From IMG/VR virus record IMGVR_UViG_3300009774_000023, positions 1-24,961 of that record: 24,961 nt of DNA; one strand, written 5' to 3'. Position 1 is the stretch's first letter, and the number at the start of each line of letters is the position of its first letter. Shown here piece after piece: positions 15,193-20,621 of the stretch. The notes beneath the pieces are model-generated. The model made no database searches and was not told the DNA's origin. It saw only the letters and a list, made by a program, of their open reading frames with translations. The stretch is from a virus. The position numbers were made by a program, and so were the translations under genes.

Positions 15193-15585
15193 ATGGGGAC
15201 TGAACCGACAGAAGTGAATAATGCTGAGTCAACCTCTGAGCCGTGGCGTTGGCCTGCCCAGTGGTTCAAAGATGAGAAGTTCTGGCGTGAGGTAGCGAGC
15301 CGCACGGTCTCAGGCATCATCGTAGTGACTCTTGGATTTATGGCTGCGATGCTCATGGGACTGTTTCCTGACAGTCACCTACGCTCGGTCCGTCTAGCAT
15401 TTGCTGTCCTTTCGGTCCTTCTCGTTGGACTGCACTCAGCTATTATGCTTCCAATAGTTTCATTCATAGCTAAGAATTTGACAGGCAAGCGCCGTAAATA
15501 CTCTGTATGGGTTATTGCATTCGGATCAGTTTTTATCCTGTATGCGTTTCTTGTTTGGATGTGGCTGACGTTGGTCCCAAGCTAG
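15193..15585 (+). CDS. Membrane protein with about three TM helices, holin-like by size
   Basis: 130 aa. A hydrophilic acidic N-terminus (to about residue 35) is followed by hydrophobic helices at about 39-58 (SGIIVVTLGFMAAMLMGLF), 65-93 and 104-128 (WVIAFGSVFILYAFLVWMWL), with basic residues (NLTGKRRK) between the last two. I do not recognise a family. It is transcribed away from the late operon and converges on the CAP gene; the ATG has no clear Shine-Dalgarno. Size, TM count and closeness to the late genes allow a holin, but superinfection exclusion or another membrane role is equally possible. The region 15,052-15,192 before it shows no other gene. Confidence 0.6.
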   Translation: MGTEPTEVNNAESTSEPWRWPAQWFKDEKFWREVASRTVSGIIVVTLGFMAAMLMGLFPDSHLRSVRLAFAVLSVLLVGLHSAIMLPIVSFIAKNLTGKRRKYSVWVIAFGSVFILYAFLVWMWLTLVPS

Positions 15586-15594
15586 GTCTCTTTG

Positions 15595-15640
15595 GTTTGC
15601 ATCGATAGCGATGTTTCTGAAAATGTCCCGAAGTATTACT
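15595..15640. terminator. Weak hairpin between convergent genes
   Basis: CATCG-ATAG-CGATG followed by TTTCTG, after the plus-strand membrane gene and before the end of the CAP gene. The stem is only 5 bp, so termination here is a guess. Confidence 0.25.
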
Positions 15641-16226
15641 GACTCACTCCAGTCACTGGCAACTTGTCCTCTGCGACCTGTTCAGTACCAAAGTGTGCAA
15701 CAACGTAGTTGCAGTCGTCTCGCGAGCTGTGAGCTATTCCGAAGCCAACATCTTCATAGTCACCGACAAGGACCGCTTGGTGAGTCGGACTATTGATCCA
15801 GGCCTCAACTATGGCGTTCGTACTAGTCCAACACTTCGCCAGGTTCTCTCCTGCGCGCTGATAGTCATATCCAACTGTGTTGAAGAAGTCCCAAGGCGTC
15901 TTGCCTGGCCGAGTGTGCGCCCAATAGTTCTGGGCTACAAGGTCATCCGCTTTAGCTTGAGCTGATGATTCGAGCTTGGTGTTGAGTGCCAGATATGAAA
16001 GGTGTTTCGTGGATCTGTACTGATTCACAAGTGACAAAGCGCCTGGGACGTTCTCCGTGGCCGGCTGCGCGTTGACAACTGATATAGCCGGCGGTTGGAC
16101 CGTTGGCTCTATAGGACGAGCTGAGATGAATATAGAAGCGTAGAGCCAAATAATTGCAAGCATCGCTCCAATAGAAGCGAAAAGTACTATGGTTCCAAAA
16201 GTTGAATAGGTTGATCGTTCGCGCAC
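15636..16226 (-). CDS. Membrane-anchored CAP/SCP-family protein
   Basis: 196 aa from GTG 16226 (AAGGA lies 8 nt upstream; the overlapping ATG is in another frame and stops early). Residues about 10-34 are a signal anchor, then a Pro-rich linker, then a CAP domain (about 62-185) of the bacterial YkwD type: LVNQYRSTKHLSYLALN, NYWAHTRPG with His104, GENLA with Glu127, EAWINSPTHQAVL with Glu141 and His149, and a FGIA strand. These four residues match the family's metal/active-site set. Two Cys (132, 172) could form a disulfide outside the cell. Bacterial CAP proteins act at the cell surface with mostly unknown chemistry. It has an unusually long structured leader. A lysis or host-surface role is speculation. 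Confidence 0.9.
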   Translation of the reverse strand: MRERSTYSTFGTIVLFASIGAMLAIIWLYASIFISARPIEPTVQPPAISVVNAQPATENVPGALSLVNQYRSTKHLSYLALNTKLESSAQAKADDLVAQNYWAHTRPGKTPWDFFNTVGYDYQRAGENLAKCWTSTNAIVEAWINSPTHQAVLVGDYEDVGFGIAHSSRDDCNYVVAHFGTEQVAEDKLPVTGVSQ

Positions 16227-16248
16227 ATTGATGTTCCTTGTTTAGTTA

Positions 16249-16418
16249 TAATTTTGTTCTACTAAGCGTATGGTGATGAGCAAATGTGTTGCCTTCATAT
16301 CCGTATAACTTACGGCTCGCTATACCAATCTTGCCGCTTCCTCCTTGCGAGAGGTCTATATGGACTTGGGTATAAAGACAACAATTTGCTCATCACTACG
16401 CTTAATTTTGATGTTCTA
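16249..16418 (-). ncRNA. Palindromic structured element in the CAP leader
   Basis: Arms 16264-16291 and 16379-16403 pair over 25 bp (7+13+5) with one 2-nt and one 1-nt bulge. The 87-nt interior holds further pairings: a perfect hairpin CCGTA-TAACT-TACGG (16310-16324), CTCGC/GCGAG, TATACC/GGTATA, and CCTC/GAGG. It lies between the promoter at 16443-16470 and the GTG at 16226, so on the minus strand it would be part of the 5' leader. Imperfect direct repeats TAATTTTG(atg)TTCTA flank it (16249-16261, 16403-16418). Possible identities: cis-regulatory RNA or a small MITE-like mobile element. I match it to no known riboswitch class. Confidence 0.6.
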
Positions 16419-16442
16419 GCAAGATATCTCTTACTGCCGCTT

Positions 16443-16478
16443 ATTATGCGCTTATTGCTTTAATAGTCAACACTATTA
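16443..16478 (-). promoter_or_regulatory. Promoter with dyad operator, upstream of CAP gene
   Basis: Minus strand: TTGACT (16470-16465), 16-nt spacer, CATAAT (16448-16443). A perfect 7-bp dyad TAATAGT-caac-ACTATTA (16461-16478) covers the -35 box, as expected for a repressor operator. The same module occurs at 18957-18992. Confidence 0.75.
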
Positions 16479-16495
16479 TTATCCGATTAGTACCC

Positions 16496-16504
16496 TGTGG
16501 ATAA
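16496..16504 (-). other. DnaA box
   Basis: TGTGGATAA, the exact reverse complement of TTATCCACA. It touches the end of the PH-domain gene and shares an 11-bp stretch CCTGTGGATAA with the box at 19855. A single box may be regulatory rather than part of an origin. Confidence 0.5.
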
Positions 16505-16993
16505 CTATGGAGTAGTGCCGTCGATAGTTGCCTGATCCGCCTTGAGCTGAATTTGATTCTGCCAATACTCTGGGTTAGGAATTAGCGTGATCGTGGCTTG
16601 GACCGATCCACCATTCGTCTCAATACTGACCGTTCCATAGTTGAGCACCTGACCAAAGATGCCGCCTTTAGCAGCTGTCGAGCGCGAGACTCGTACCCAC
16701 TCGAATTGCTCATCCTTGCTAACGAAGAGGGTGATCCAATTCTTGATGATAATGCCGTCGTTGTTTAGTTCGATGTAACTGAGGCCATAGACGTACAGCT
16801 GAACGATCGTAATGACAACTACTGAGATTATTGCTACAAGGGCGATCTGGAAGACGAGAGACTGGTCAATGCCTGGTGCAGAGATCCAGGAAGAGAGTCC
16901 AACCCATAGCAGTCCAATCAAAGACGCACCGGTTAGAAGAACTACGACGTAGCCGATCCAATGCTTGTAGATGCGGGCTGGCAATGGGATCAT
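16505..16993 (-). CDS. Membrane protein with bacterial PH (bPH_2-like) domain
   Basis: 162 aa. Two hydrophobic helices, residues about 12-37 (YVVVLLTGASLIGLLWVGLS) and 46-70 (ALVAIISVVVITIVQLYVYG), are followed by a C-terminal domain with the pattern of bacterial PH proteins: LSYIELNNDGIIIKNWITLF, EQFEWVRVSRS, GQVLNYGTVSIETNGG. This YdbS/bPH_2 arrangement is frequent in Actinobacteria and Saccharibacteria; the domain's ligand is unknown. A consensus promoter ends 6 nt before the ATG and no Shine-Dalgarno is present. Together with the CAP and 3-TM proteins it makes a membrane/surface group between late and early regions; such genes may alter the host envelope (inference). Confidence 0.82.
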   Translation of the reverse strand: MIPLPARIYKHWIGYVVVLLTGASLIGLLWVGLSSWISAPGIDQSLVFQIALVAIISVVVITIVQLYVYGLSYIELNNDGIIIKNWITLFVSKDEQFEWVRVSRSTAAKGGIFGQVLNYGTVSIETNGGSVQATITLIPNPEYWQNQIQLKADQATIDGTTP

Positions 16994-17027
16994 GTCTTGA
17001 ATATGAATGATCCAGTGGAAATGTCAA
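16994..17027 (-). promoter_or_regulatory. Promoter giving a leaderless message for the PH-domain gene
   Basis: Minus strand: TTGACA (17027-17022), 16-nt spacer, CATATT (17005-17000), then CAAGAC and ATG 16993. Transcription normally starts about 7 nt after the -10 box, that is at the A of the start codon. The rest of 17,028-17,167 shows no gene. Confidence 0.75.
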
Positions 17028-17167
17028 TGTATATAAAGCCCCCCTTCCGGCAGCTAGGGCGAGAGGAGCAACTTCAACACTTCACCTGTTCTCTAAGACC
17101 GTTCCTTTTCCGAAGTACTAAGTGAAAACTACCGAACTGCTTGTGGGCACCGCATACACCAGGTTGA

Positions 17168-17611
17168 CTATCGGGTAAGTAGTCGGGACTCAGCTTCTTT
17201 CCTTGCGGATACGGCATCTTCAAAGTGTTCATGGAAACCAAGGTTGTGGCGTTGGCCGTCTACCTCGATATTCGCGAACCACTTCTGGGTGACTTTATTG
17301 AAACTGACTCCCCTGACTCCACTCTTGTTTGTTCTATAGATCCTGGTGTTATGCCGCTGTTGTGTGAGAGATGCCCATCGACAGTTCTTAGGTGAATAGC
17401 CAAGATTGTTGTCTATTCGGTCAAGAGTGAAGCCATCTGGACGCTCGCCCATATCCTGGATGAAGTTCCAAAAGCCACTGCGTACAGACCAGCGCTTACA
17501 CACTTTGATACCCCTACCACCGTAGTTGTGGTAATCCTTTTGATTAGGAAAGTTACATCTTTCCTTCATTGCCTTATAGGTGTACCAATATCGGTGTTGT
17601 GTTGCGCGCAT
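17168..17611 (-). CDS. HNH endonuclease with C-terminal AP2-like DNA-binding domain
   Basis: 147 aa. HNH part: WYTYKAMKERCNFPNQKDYHNYGGRGIKVCKRW, DMGERPDGFTLDRIDNNLGYSPKNCRWAS, the common phage 'HNH with GGRGI' type, with Cys18/Cys54 and Cys97 as likely metal ligands. C-terminal part from about residue 112 (KSGVRGVSFNKVTQKWFANI, GFHEHFEDAVSARKEAE) is an AP2-like DNA-binding domain. It stands alone between intergenic regions with its own near-consensus promoter, as expected for a free-standing homing endonuclease. No interrupted gene is visible around it. Confidence 0.93.
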   Translation of the reverse strand: MRATQHRYWYTYKAMKERCNFPNQKDYHNYGGRGIKVCKRWSVRSGFWNFIQDMGERPDGFTLDRIDNNLGYSPKNCRWASLTQQRHNTRIYRTNKSGVRGVSFNKVTQKWFANIEVDGQRHNLGFHEHFEDAVSARKEAESRLLTR

Positions 17612-17651
17612 TACTGGATCTAATTATAAACGTTCGTAGGTCAGTTGACAA
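17612..17651 (-). promoter_or_regulatory. Promoter of HNH gene at 17168-17611
   Basis: Minus strand: TTGTCA (17651-17646), 17-nt spacer, TATAAT (17628-17623), 11 nt to ATG 17611. Near-consensus; predicted leader only about 4 nt, without a Shine-Dalgarno. Confidence 0.75.
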
Positions 17652-17756
17652 TTACCACATTAGGGGGCAATTCATCAGAGCCTGGGTTTAGCGCTACTCG
17701 CAAGTTCTATCATTACCTTGGCATCATTCAATGAGGGGTTACGGCGTATGATCTAT

Positions 17757-17850
17757 GAGTAAAGTATTTGCATAAGTGACCTAACCTGTTAAAATAGAAA
17801 CAGTTTAGGTCGACAAACAAGGCTCCGCGTTATGCGGGGCTTTTCTATTT
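17757..17850 (+). ncRNA. Candidate small RNA ending in a terminator
   Basis: Two hairpins in tandem: GACCTAACCTGT (17778-17789) with ACAGTTTAGGTC (17800-17811), 11 of 12 paired around a 10-nt loop, then GCTCCGC-gttat-GCGGGGC (17822-17840) followed by TTTTCTATTT, a plus-strand rho-independent terminator. No plus-strand gene lies upstream of it back to 15,585, so the terminator needs a non-coding transcript. A TATGAT at about 17,748 could be its -10 box but the -35 is weak. Confidence 0.4.
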
Positions 17851-17891
17851 GTACCTTATACCCCCGAGAGTCGTAGTTTAGGTCGACAAAC
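17802..17891. repeat. 17-bp direct repeat pair AGTTTAGGTCGACAAAC
   Basis: Perfect copies at 17802-17818 and 17875-17891, starts 73 bp apart, on both sides of the terminator. Each contains the palindrome GTCGAC and outer GTTT/AAAC symmetry, so each could be a protein-binding site. The first also forms the right arm of the hairpin at 17778-17811. The region 17,612-17,981 holds no protein gene. Confidence 0.7.
17822..17850 (+). terminator. Rho-independent terminator without an upstream gene
   Basis: Stem GCTCCGC/GCGGGGC with one G-T pair, 5-nt loop, then TTTTCTATTT. Clear on the plus strand. Confidence 0.8.
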
Positions 17892-17969
17892 GGTTGTCCT
17901 CATTAAAACATAGTCGTATAGCTGAGTAAACGATGAAATAATCTACTAGTCAAAATGCTCATGTATAGG

Positions 17970-17975
17970 CATAAT
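17970..17975 (+). promoter_or_regulatory. -10 box 6 nt before the small plus-strand gene
   Basis: CATAAT then ACGGGC then ATG 17982. No good -35. Same spacing as the promoters at 16994 and 19726. Confidence 0.5.
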
Positions 17976-17981
17976 ACGGGC

Positions 17982-18197
17982 ATGACAGGTACCAAAAACA
18001 AACAATCACTCTTTACCTGGCAAGCGGTTCCAAATAGCCCCATACGCCCCCAGAGCGCAATCGACTTTGAAAGACACGAAGCTTTGCACAGTGTCCGATA
18101 CCAGGCGCAACTATTTCAGAAGAATCGTGTGAAGTGGACAACTCGTAAGCCCAGCTCATCGACCTCACCGCCACAAGAAATAAACCCCACTGCTTAG
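17982..18197 (+). CDS. Small protein, unknown, with own promoter and terminator
   Basis: 71 aa from ATG 17982 (an upstream in-frame ATG at 17955 would precede the -10 box). Basic and Ser/Pro-rich, with LFTWQAVPNSPIRPQSAIDF and VRYQAQLFQKNRVKW; no TM helix, no recognised family. A CATAAT box 6 nt before the start and a terminator whose stem begins inside its last codons frame it as an independent unit. An antisense open frame on the other strand lacks such signals. The unit structure makes it more likely to be real than its sequence alone would. Confidence 0.5.
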   Translation: MTGTKNKQSLFTWQAVPNSPIRPQSAIDFERHEALHSVRYQAQLFQKNRVKWTTRKPSSSTSPPQEINPTA

Positions 18198-18212
18198 GTG
18201 GGGTTCTTGTTT
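18183..18212 (+). terminator. Terminator after small plus-strand gene
   Basis: AACCCCAC (18183-18190) pairs with GTGGGGTT (18198-18205), 7-nt loop, followed by CTTGTTTT. The stem overlaps the gene's last codons. Confidence 0.85.
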
Positions 18213-18424
18213 TAGGAGGCAAGTGTCAGGATATTGACTATGACGGATAGAGCTAGAACTAGGGCAACTGTCTCGTTCAGCTGCCTCTGTGCGTACGTCC
18301 GTCTCTTTAGATAGCTGTCGAAGCGTTTACTTGCCTTACCTTTCGGCTTTCGAGCTAGTACCGATAGGTCGAGGATCTCACCCGTCGAGGTATCGGTGAG
18401 GCCATGCCTAGTGTGGACGATCAT
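18212..18424 (-). CDS. Small C-terminally anchored membrane protein, unknown
   Basis: 70 aa from ATG 18424, whose first bases overlap the preceding stop in an ATGA arrangement; a GTG at 18445 would overlap more. The basic middle (RKPKGKASKRFDSYLKRRTYAQRQ) precedes one hydrophobic helix at the very end (VALVLALSVIVNILTLAS), a tail-anchor layout. No family recognised. It is the last of three overlapping small genes read from the promoter at 18957-18985, so it is translated by coupling. Confidence 0.6.
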   Translation of the reverse strand: MIVHTRHGLTDTSTGEILDLSVLARKPKGKASKRFDSYLKRRTYAQRQLNETVALVLALSVIVNILTLAS

Positions 18425-18636
18425 ATTCGTCGAGCGCTTGACCACTTATATCGCTTGTCTTCCTCTGTAGTACTGATATACAGCGCACCACGTTTCAGCA
18501 ATGCCCTATGGCCACGGAACGATGCTGCACGATCTGCGTAAGCGAAGACAACCAGTTCCCCGTCTATCTTGCTAATCAAGTCGACAGTTCCGGTGCGCTC
18601 GTTCGCATGGGTATCTCTTGCTATTTCGATGATCAT
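18421..18636 (-). CDS. Small protein, middle gene of three-gene operon, unknown
   Basis: 71 aa. Start at ATG 18636 chosen because it overlaps the upstream stop (ATGA) and AGAGG lies 10 nt before; an in-frame start further upstream would overlap the neighbour by 60 nt. Composition looks like a compact alpha/beta protein (TGTVDLISKIDGELVVFAYADRAASFRGHRAL, then GALYISTTEEDKRYKW). No family recognised. Overlaps at both ends (4 nt each) indicate a tight operon with its neighbours. Confidence 0.65.
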   Translation of the reverse strand: MIIEIARDTHANERTGTVDLISKIDGELVVFAYADRAASFRGHRALLKRGALYISTTEEDKRYKWSSARRI

Positions 18637-18923
18637 GATGCAACTACCTCTCGTGCTGCAATCCACTCGAGATCCTTTAGCTTGCGGTGAAACTCCCACC
18701 CCTCAGGGTTATAGTCAGAGCCCGCATCAAAATAGCCGCGCTTGCTTATCGTTCGTGAACAGAAGAAGCTCTCAATGGTCATCATGACATCGTGACCATT
18801 GAGAACACCCTCAAGATGTACAGAGATATATTCGTTGCCATCTGCGCCACGTCGCTTCTGTTTTATGATCATGGCAGATCCGCCCAATGATTCAATTTTC
18901 GTCTTTAGTGATATTGCTTTCAT
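18633..18923 (-). CDS. Small protein, first gene of three-gene operon, unknown
   Basis: 96 aa, mixed alpha/beta with a basic loop (MIIKQKRRGADGNEYISVHLEGVLNGHDVMMTI) and a C-terminal helix (EFHRKLKDLEWIAAREVV). No recognised family. Its promoter carries the same dyad operator as the CAP gene, so the two transcripts are probably controlled together. AGGG lies 9 nt before the ATG. Possible early regulator or host-takeover protein; no direct evidence. Confidence 0.68.
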   Translation of the reverse strand: MKAISLKTKIESLGGSAMIIKQKRRGADGNEYISVHLEGVLNGHDVMMTIESFFCSRTISKRGYFDAGSDYNPEGWEFHRKLKDLEWIAAREVVAS

Positions 18924-18956
18924 TCCGTTGTGCCCTGTTTAGTTATTTACCCGCTT

Positions 18957-18992
18957 AGTATGCGCTGACCTCCGTAAATAGTCAACACTATT
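18957..18992 (-). promoter_or_regulatory. Second copy of promoter/dyad-operator module
   Basis: Minus strand: TTGACT (18985-18980), 17-nt spacer, CATACT (18962-18957). Dyad AATAGT-caac-ACTATT (18977-18992) overlaps the -35. The following leader CCCTGTTTAGTTAT (plus-strand reading, 18933-18946) matches 13 of 14 bases of the CAP leader at 16236-16249. Confidence 0.75.
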
Positions 18993-19011
18993 AAGTAGTA
19001 GTTAAAACAAC

Positions 19012-19725
19012 TTAACCAAACATTAGGCCAGCGAACTCAGGCATTGTAGAAACAAGGAATAGCGCTTGCGCATCTTTGTCTCCACGTTCAATGATCCAAC
19101 GCAGCTCACGCGCGCGTGCGTCGTCTGGGGCTATGAATAAAACGAGTGGGAAGCTCGACAAGTCATCTTCTGTAGCGTGCTGATATGCATGCCAATATCG
19201 CGCGAGTTTATCCTTAATAGCTTTCTGTCTTTCAGTCCCCATATCGATCTCGATCCACAGACTGATGTTTCGGCGCTTGACCAGATCCGCCACGTCGACG
19301 TGATAGTCAGGACGCAAGTCAGCCCCCGCAATTACTTGCCAGGTATCCGGCTCAGTAGAAAAGCCGTCTATCCGTACGCGGCCGGCCCGCTCTGCTCTCA
19401 ACAGTTCTACATGAGCATCAGCGATTCCGAGTGTGTGATAGTCAACGGTCCTGAATGGCCAGAATCTACCGGGACGTCGTGAGAGCGCGTGCCCGGCACT
19501 TCCGAGCTGAAAGACGAACTGACCACTCCCTGCGCCGTTCCCACCTACTAGGCGGCGCTCTATTCGCTTCACATAGCCGCGATCTGCAAGTCGGGTCATT
19601 GCACGCCACATTGGAGTACCACTCGCCAGGTCATTGAAATGCAGAGCAGCAATGTGTGCAGATGCAAGCTGTCCGAACTTGGCAATAGACAGCACGATCT
19701 GGCGGTCACGATCATGGATAAGCAT
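19012..19725 (-). CDS. Replication-relaxation family protein
   Basis: 237 aa. The N-terminus is a winged helix (DRQIVLSIAKFGQLASAHIAALHF, then MTRLADRGYVKRIERRL) followed by FVFQLGSAGHALSRRP, the pattern of replication-relaxation / MobC-type proteins of Gram-positive plasmids and phages. The second half resembles a restriction-like fold (RPDYHVDVADLV, WIEIDMGTERQKAIKDKLARYWHAY), with Asp, Glu-x-Asp and Lys in nuclease-like order. Such proteins are proposed to nick or relax DNA or act with replication. It ends just left of the promoter/operator at 18957 and starts beside a DnaA box region. A consensus promoter ends 6 nt before the ATG. The family call is good; biochemical function is inferred. 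Confidence 0.85.
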   Translation of the reverse strand: MLIHDRDRQIVLSIAKFGQLASAHIAALHFNDLASGTPMWRAMTRLADRGYVKRIERRLVGGNGAGSGQFVFQLGSAGHALSRRPGRFWPFRTVDYHTLGIADAHVELLRAERAGRVRIDGFSTEPDTWQVIAGADLRPDYHVDVADLVKRRNISLWIEIDMGTERQKAIKDKLARYWHAYQHATEDDLSSFPLVLFIAPDDARARELRWIIERGDKDAQALFLVSTMPEFAGLMFG

Positions 19726-19760
19726 GAGATCACTATGTAGGAACGAAGTACGCGTGTCAA
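19726..19760 (-). promoter_or_regulatory. Promoter giving a leaderless message for the replication-relaxation gene
   Basis: Minus strand: TTGACA (19760-19755), 17-nt spacer, CATAGT (19737-19732), GATCTC, ATG 19725. Predicted start of transcription is at the start codon; no Shine-Dalgarno is present. Confidence 0.75.
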
Positions 19761-19854
19761 CGAGCCGTATTCGCCCGTGATTGCGCGCTTCTAGAGTGTG
19801 CCGACATTCACATCAGGTCCACAGCCATTTTCACACCTGGTGTTGTTTCCGTAT

Positions 19855-19863
19855 TTATCCACA
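19855..19863 (+). other. DnaA box in the divergent intergenic region
   Basis: Perfect TTATCCACA. Nearby are CACCTGGTG (19834-19842) and several TCCACAG / TCACAC half-similar words at 19,805-19,865. The 19,726-20,176 region contains no supported protein gene; it is the best place in the window for a replication origin or for regulation by host DnaA, though AT content is not extreme. Confidence 0.5.
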
Positions 19864-20136
19864 GGTGCCTAGATCTATTGCAAAAGAATAGGGTTGACGA
19901 TTCAAAGCTAATAGCCCACACTATGCACCAGACGAACGCGGGACACCAAATGGTAGGTCCAACAGCAAGTAGTCACTCAACATTAACAATCTGTCAGACA
20001 ACGGTAAGGGCACAAGAATGTACGGGGCAAACTGCAACCCGACCCTATCGAATGTAGAACGCATTTCAATTCTGCGTGTTCGTGTGCAATAGCTAGCACC
20101 TCGGCCCACGGGACAACGCTAGCGCCTTACCGCGGT

Positions 20137-20165
20137 CTGACAATAGATAAAGGGGGAATCATAAG
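20137..20165 (+). promoter_or_regulatory. Candidate early promoter for the plus-strand module
   Basis: CTGACA (20137-20142), 17-nt spacer, CATAAG (20160-20165), 11 nt to ATG 20177. AAGGA (20163-20167) could instead act as ribosome binding site. Confidence 0.45.
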
Positions 20166-20176
20166 GACGTAATGAC

Positions 20177-20476
20177 ATGAACCAAGATCACCAGTGGACC
20201 TTGCCAACTAAGCGCAAAGGTACCTCACTGAAGAACATCCATCACAAACTAGATCCAAGCTTCGTTGCGGCTTTAGACCGCCTAGGAGTTGCGGAGACAA
20301 CTAGGACCGGCAAGACGATCTCACGAGGAACCATCTTGACCGACCTAAGCACCAAAGACTCTGTGTTTCATCGACAGATGAGAGCAGAACTAAGGCGCAC
20401 ATATTTACAACTGAAAAGAGGAAAAGAACATGCAAGTAGCAACATTCACGAGAGGACTGACAGTCAAGCCGAGTAA
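20177..20476 (+). CDS. Small basic protein, first gene of early module, unknown
   Basis: 99 aa, basic, with KLDPSFVAALDRLGVAETTRTGKTISRGTILTDLS, which could be a short DNA-binding fold, and a charged C-terminal helix (MRAELRRTYLQLKRGKEH). No family is recognised. AAGGA is 9 nt before the ATG. It leads the recombination operon and its end overlaps the next gene by 47 nt. Its place opposite the replication-relaxation gene fits a regulator of early transcription, but that is a guess. Confidence 0.6.
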   Translation: MNQDHQWTLPTKRKGTSLKNIHHKLDPSFVAALDRLGVAETTRTGKTISRGTILTDLSTKDSVFHRQMRAELRRTYLQLKRGKEHASSNIHERTDSQAE

Positions 20477-20621
20477 GACAACCATCACACGCGTTGACTA
20501 TCGCCTAGCTGTACGAGCTATCCTGGTAAGTCCGAAGCGCCGACCGCTGATCAATCAGCCACTAAAAAGCAACGTCACACGCTCTCTGAGCAAGGCACTT
20601 GTATGGGCAGTAATTCAGTAA
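20430..20621 (+). CDS. Small basic protein overlapping both neighbours, unknown
   Basis: 63 aa, strongly basic (RVDYRLAVRAILVSPKRRPL). AGAGGA 8 nt before the ATG is a good ribosome binding site. It overlaps the upstream gene by 47 nt and the ERF gene by 19 nt in other frames, so it bridges what would otherwise be a 126-nt gap. No family recognised. The ribosome binding site and operon spacing support translation; protein function is unknown. Confidence 0.5.
   Translation: MQVATFTRGLTVKPSKTTITRVDYRLAVRAILVSPKRRPLINQPLKSNVTRSLSKALVWAVIQ

Noticed and set aside
16249-16418. c-di-AMP or other known riboswitch in front of the CAP gene
   Set aside because: Some words recall riboswitch cores (GGAGGAA, GCGGCAAG), but the arrangement of conserved bases of known classes is not present. 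I could not assign a class by eye.
17802-17891. attL/attR pair of a small integrated element
   Set aside because: The repeats enclose only about 56 bp and flank a terminator; there is no integrase or cargo between them.
18013-18222. 69-codon minus-strand frame opposite the small plus-strand gene
   Set aside because: It would begin inside a plus-strand terminator; promoter and terminator signals favour the plus-strand gene.
19923-20057. 44-codon plus-strand frame starting ATGCACCAG after a TTGACG box
   Set aside because: The possible -10 box touches the ATG, there is no ribosome binding site, and composition is not protein-like. The 62-codon minus-strand frame at 19921-20109 is no better supported.
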